Positions 62,485 through 64,000 of a DNA stretch of 64,000 nucleotides are shown in pieces. How positions within the stretch are numbered: position 1 is the first letter of the stretch; every line of letters begins with the position of its first letter. The notes under the pieces were generated by a model. That model saw nothing but the letters and a program-made list of their open reading frames with translations, was not told the DNA's origin and searched no databases. Source of the DNA: Mesostigma viride. Taxonomy: Eukaryota; Streptophyta; Mesostigmatophyceae; Mesostigmatales; Mesostigmataceae. The position numbers and the translations under genes are program-made. The stretch is from positions 1,085,162-1,149,161 of the forward strand of contig RPFO01001075.1 in NCBI GenBank assembly GCA_009746045.1, given 5' to 3'.

Positions 62485-63312
62485 CCCACGACACTCGACG
62501 AATCCCACGGAAAATGAAAAGTTTGAAAAGTTCGGGCTATCCTGTTCGCCCGAACTTTTCGCGATAGCCCGAACTTTTCAAAACCTCCCACGGGAAAACC
62601 AAAAGTTTTGAAAAGTTTTGGCCCTGAGTCCCACGGCAAATGAAAAGTTTGAAAAGTTCGGGCGAAGGTTCGGGCGAACGAAAAATAGCACGAACCGCCA
62701 ACTTAGTCCCCACCGGACGGGGTGCACTGCACTTTCGTATATACTCTACCTTCCTTTCCTAACACATAAAATATTGCACATGCTTCCTAACACATATTAT
62801 TTGAACACACTTCCTAACACATATTATTTACCACTACACACTACCCTGTATACAGCCATACCCATAATAATATGTGTTAGCAACCCTACCTATATTTTAT
62901 GTGTTAGCAACCATACCCATAATAATATGTGTTAGCAACCCTACCTATATTTTATGTGTTAGCAACCATACCCATAATAATATGTGTTAGCAACCCTACC
63001 TATATTTTATGTGTTAGCAAACCAACACAAAGGATATACACACCCCTACCCGTGCACACCCCCGCCAGTGGGAACTAAGTTGGCGGTTCGGGCGATTCTG
63101 CGTTCGCCCGAACCATAGCCCGAACTTTTCAAACTTTTCATTTGCCGTGGGAATCAGAGCCAAAACTTTTCAAAACTTTTCGTTTTCGCGTGGGAGGCTC
63201 TGAAAAGTTCGGGCTATCCTGAAAAGTTCGGGCTATCCTGTTCGCCCGAACTTTTCAAACTTTTCGTTTGCCGTGGGAGACGGCCAGTGCCGTGGGGGAC
63301 AGCCCGAACCGC
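62455..63312. mobile_element. foldback element with long inverted ends
   Basis: The left arm (about 62455-62720: CGGTTCGGGCTATCCCCCAC, ATGAAAAGTTTGAAAAGTTC, ending GAACCGCCAACTTAGTCCC) is the imperfect reverse complement of the right arm (about 63068-63312: GGAACTAAGTTGGCGGTTCG to GTGGGGGACAGCCCGAACCG). Each arm has internal sub-palindromes of AAAAGTTCGGGC. The centre is AT-rich with facing CTAACACATATTAT and ATAATATGTGTTAG runs. No transposase. Such structure is known from foldback and some Mutator-like MITEs; the target duplication was not resolved. Confidence 0.65.
62860..63030 (+). repeat. 53-bp tandem repeat at the centre of the foldback element
   Basis: About three copies of CCATACCCATAATAATATGT, GTTAGCAACCCTACCTATAT, TTTATGTGTTAGCAA. 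Shorter facing copies (CTTCCTAACACATATTATTT) lie at 62785-62830. Confidence 0.85.
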
Positions 63313-63503
63313 TCCGGCGCGGGGCCGGGGACGGGACGGGGAGGGGGACACAAGCCGCGGGGCCGCGATCCAACACACACGCGCGCACGCAGAGACGGAC
63401 CAACCCAAAAAATTTATTAACAATATACGGATCCGTATATACGAGTCAACACACCGCACCGCCACCCGCGGGCGGAGGGGGGGAAGAAGGGCGCGTCCAA
63501 AAC

Positions 63504-64000
63504 TCAGGCAAAGGGCTCCGGGCACATGATCCCGTAGACCTTCTTCATCCGGTCCCTGTACAACTTCACGAACGCGTCGCCCATCGTCAGGCGATTGCGC
63601 CACCAATCCTCCGTCACCACGTTCGCGACGATGTCGTCGTCCTCCTTCAGCGGCAGAACGTTGATCAGCCAGAACAGGAAGTCCCACGCGGGGTCCGTCA
63701 GGATGTTGCGGGACACACGGCACGTGACGAGGGACTCGTTGGACTCGTAGGGCTGCACGCTGAACCACAAGACGAATGCGGGCTTCTCGTGTCCGGAAAT
63801 CCAGAATCGCAGGCTCGCGGTATACGGGAGGAAGAACTCGTTCTCGACCGTCACCGACATCGACCCTTTCGGAGGCGCCTTCGCGTCACGGCCCTCCGTC
63901 GGCATGAGGCCCAGCAGCAGGCGGCCCACGGACTCGGCCGCCACCGGGTAGCTGTACACGCTCTTTCCCGTGAAGAGACCGCCCGTCTCCGTCGTGACGT
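63504..64000 (-). CDS. unknown protein, C-terminal part, continues beyond window
   Basis: Open from the right edge to the stop at 63504. Protein-like throughout: TTETGGLFTGKSVYSYPVAA, GSMSVTVENEFFLPYTASLR, FWISGHEKPAFVLWFSVQPY, TDPAWDFLFWLINVLPLKED, MGDAFVKLYRDRMKKVYGIM. No family recognised. Like the two genes to its left it shows no intron. The frame has no nearby ATG inside the window. Confidence 0.6.
   Translation of the reverse strand, partial: VTTETGGLFTGKSVYSYPVAAESVGRLLLGLMPTEGRDAKAPPKGSMSVTVENEFFLPYTASLRFWISGHEKPAFVLWFSVQPYESNESLVTCRVSRNILTDPAWDFLFWLINVLPLKEDDDIVANVVTEDWWRNRLTMGDAFVKLYRDRMKKVYGIMCPEPFA

Overview
The window looks like nuclear DNA of a photosynthetic eukaryote (an alga; green lineage is my best guess, a secondary-plastid alga cannot be excluded). 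It carries spliced GT-AG genes, among them a nucleus-encoded chloroplast ribosomal protein S1 with a transit-type N terminus and a neoxanthin-pathway ABA4-like membrane protein. It also holds many non-LTR retrotransposons and many minisatellites. No bacterial operon, CRISPR array, rRNA or tRNA gene was found.

Layout. 1-3.8 kb: a restriction-like-endonuclease LINE (family D) inserted in the start of a CACTA-type TNP2 gene. 4.4-7.9 kb: a degraded unknown region, then a four-exon Ala-rich gene with an in-frame TGA. 8.2-13.4 kb: a nest of LINE fragments (families A, B, C); one family-C copy sits inside another with an 8-bp target duplication. 13.7-17.7 kb (minus): a four-exon ABA4-like gene. 18.4-29.1 kb (plus): a gene for a NAGPA-like phosphodiester glycosidase whose introns hold three giant repeat arrays (25-bp, polypyrimidine, 19-bp). 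29.2-38.7 kb: a second LINE cluster with a TA-flanked TIR element inside LINE-A and a LINE-D copy inside a family-C copy. 39.6-40.1 kb (minus): a small gene with four tau/MAP-type microtubule-binding repeats. 40.2-46.5 kb: gene-poor, with a 1.4-kb array. 46.5-57.3 kb (plus): a nine-exon plastid ribosomal protein S1 gene with an array or duplication in five of its eight introns. 57.6-59.6 kb: a tandem segmental duplication. 59.6-64 kb: three intronless genes (MYND finger, RING-like, unknown), a promoter with heat-shock-element-like palindromes, a 29-bp array and a foldback element.

The most interesting signal is at the 5' splice sites. In at least five introns of three unrelated genes, the sequence straddling the exon end and splice donor has been tandemly duplicated into the intron, from 2 copies (44-59 bp periods) up to about 88 copies (25-bp period). 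This suggests introns here grow by repeated duplication of their own 5' splice junction. The gene models behind this were assembled by eye; codon phases agree at every splice junction I joined, and the assembled proteins read as full-length family members for ABA4 and S1.

A second theme is a retrotransposon economy. An RTE-like LINE (B), an element carrying only an L1-type ORF1 (C), and short copies all share nearly the same 3' end: a small hairpin followed by TTAAT repeats. This suggests C and the short copies use B's reverse transcriptase.
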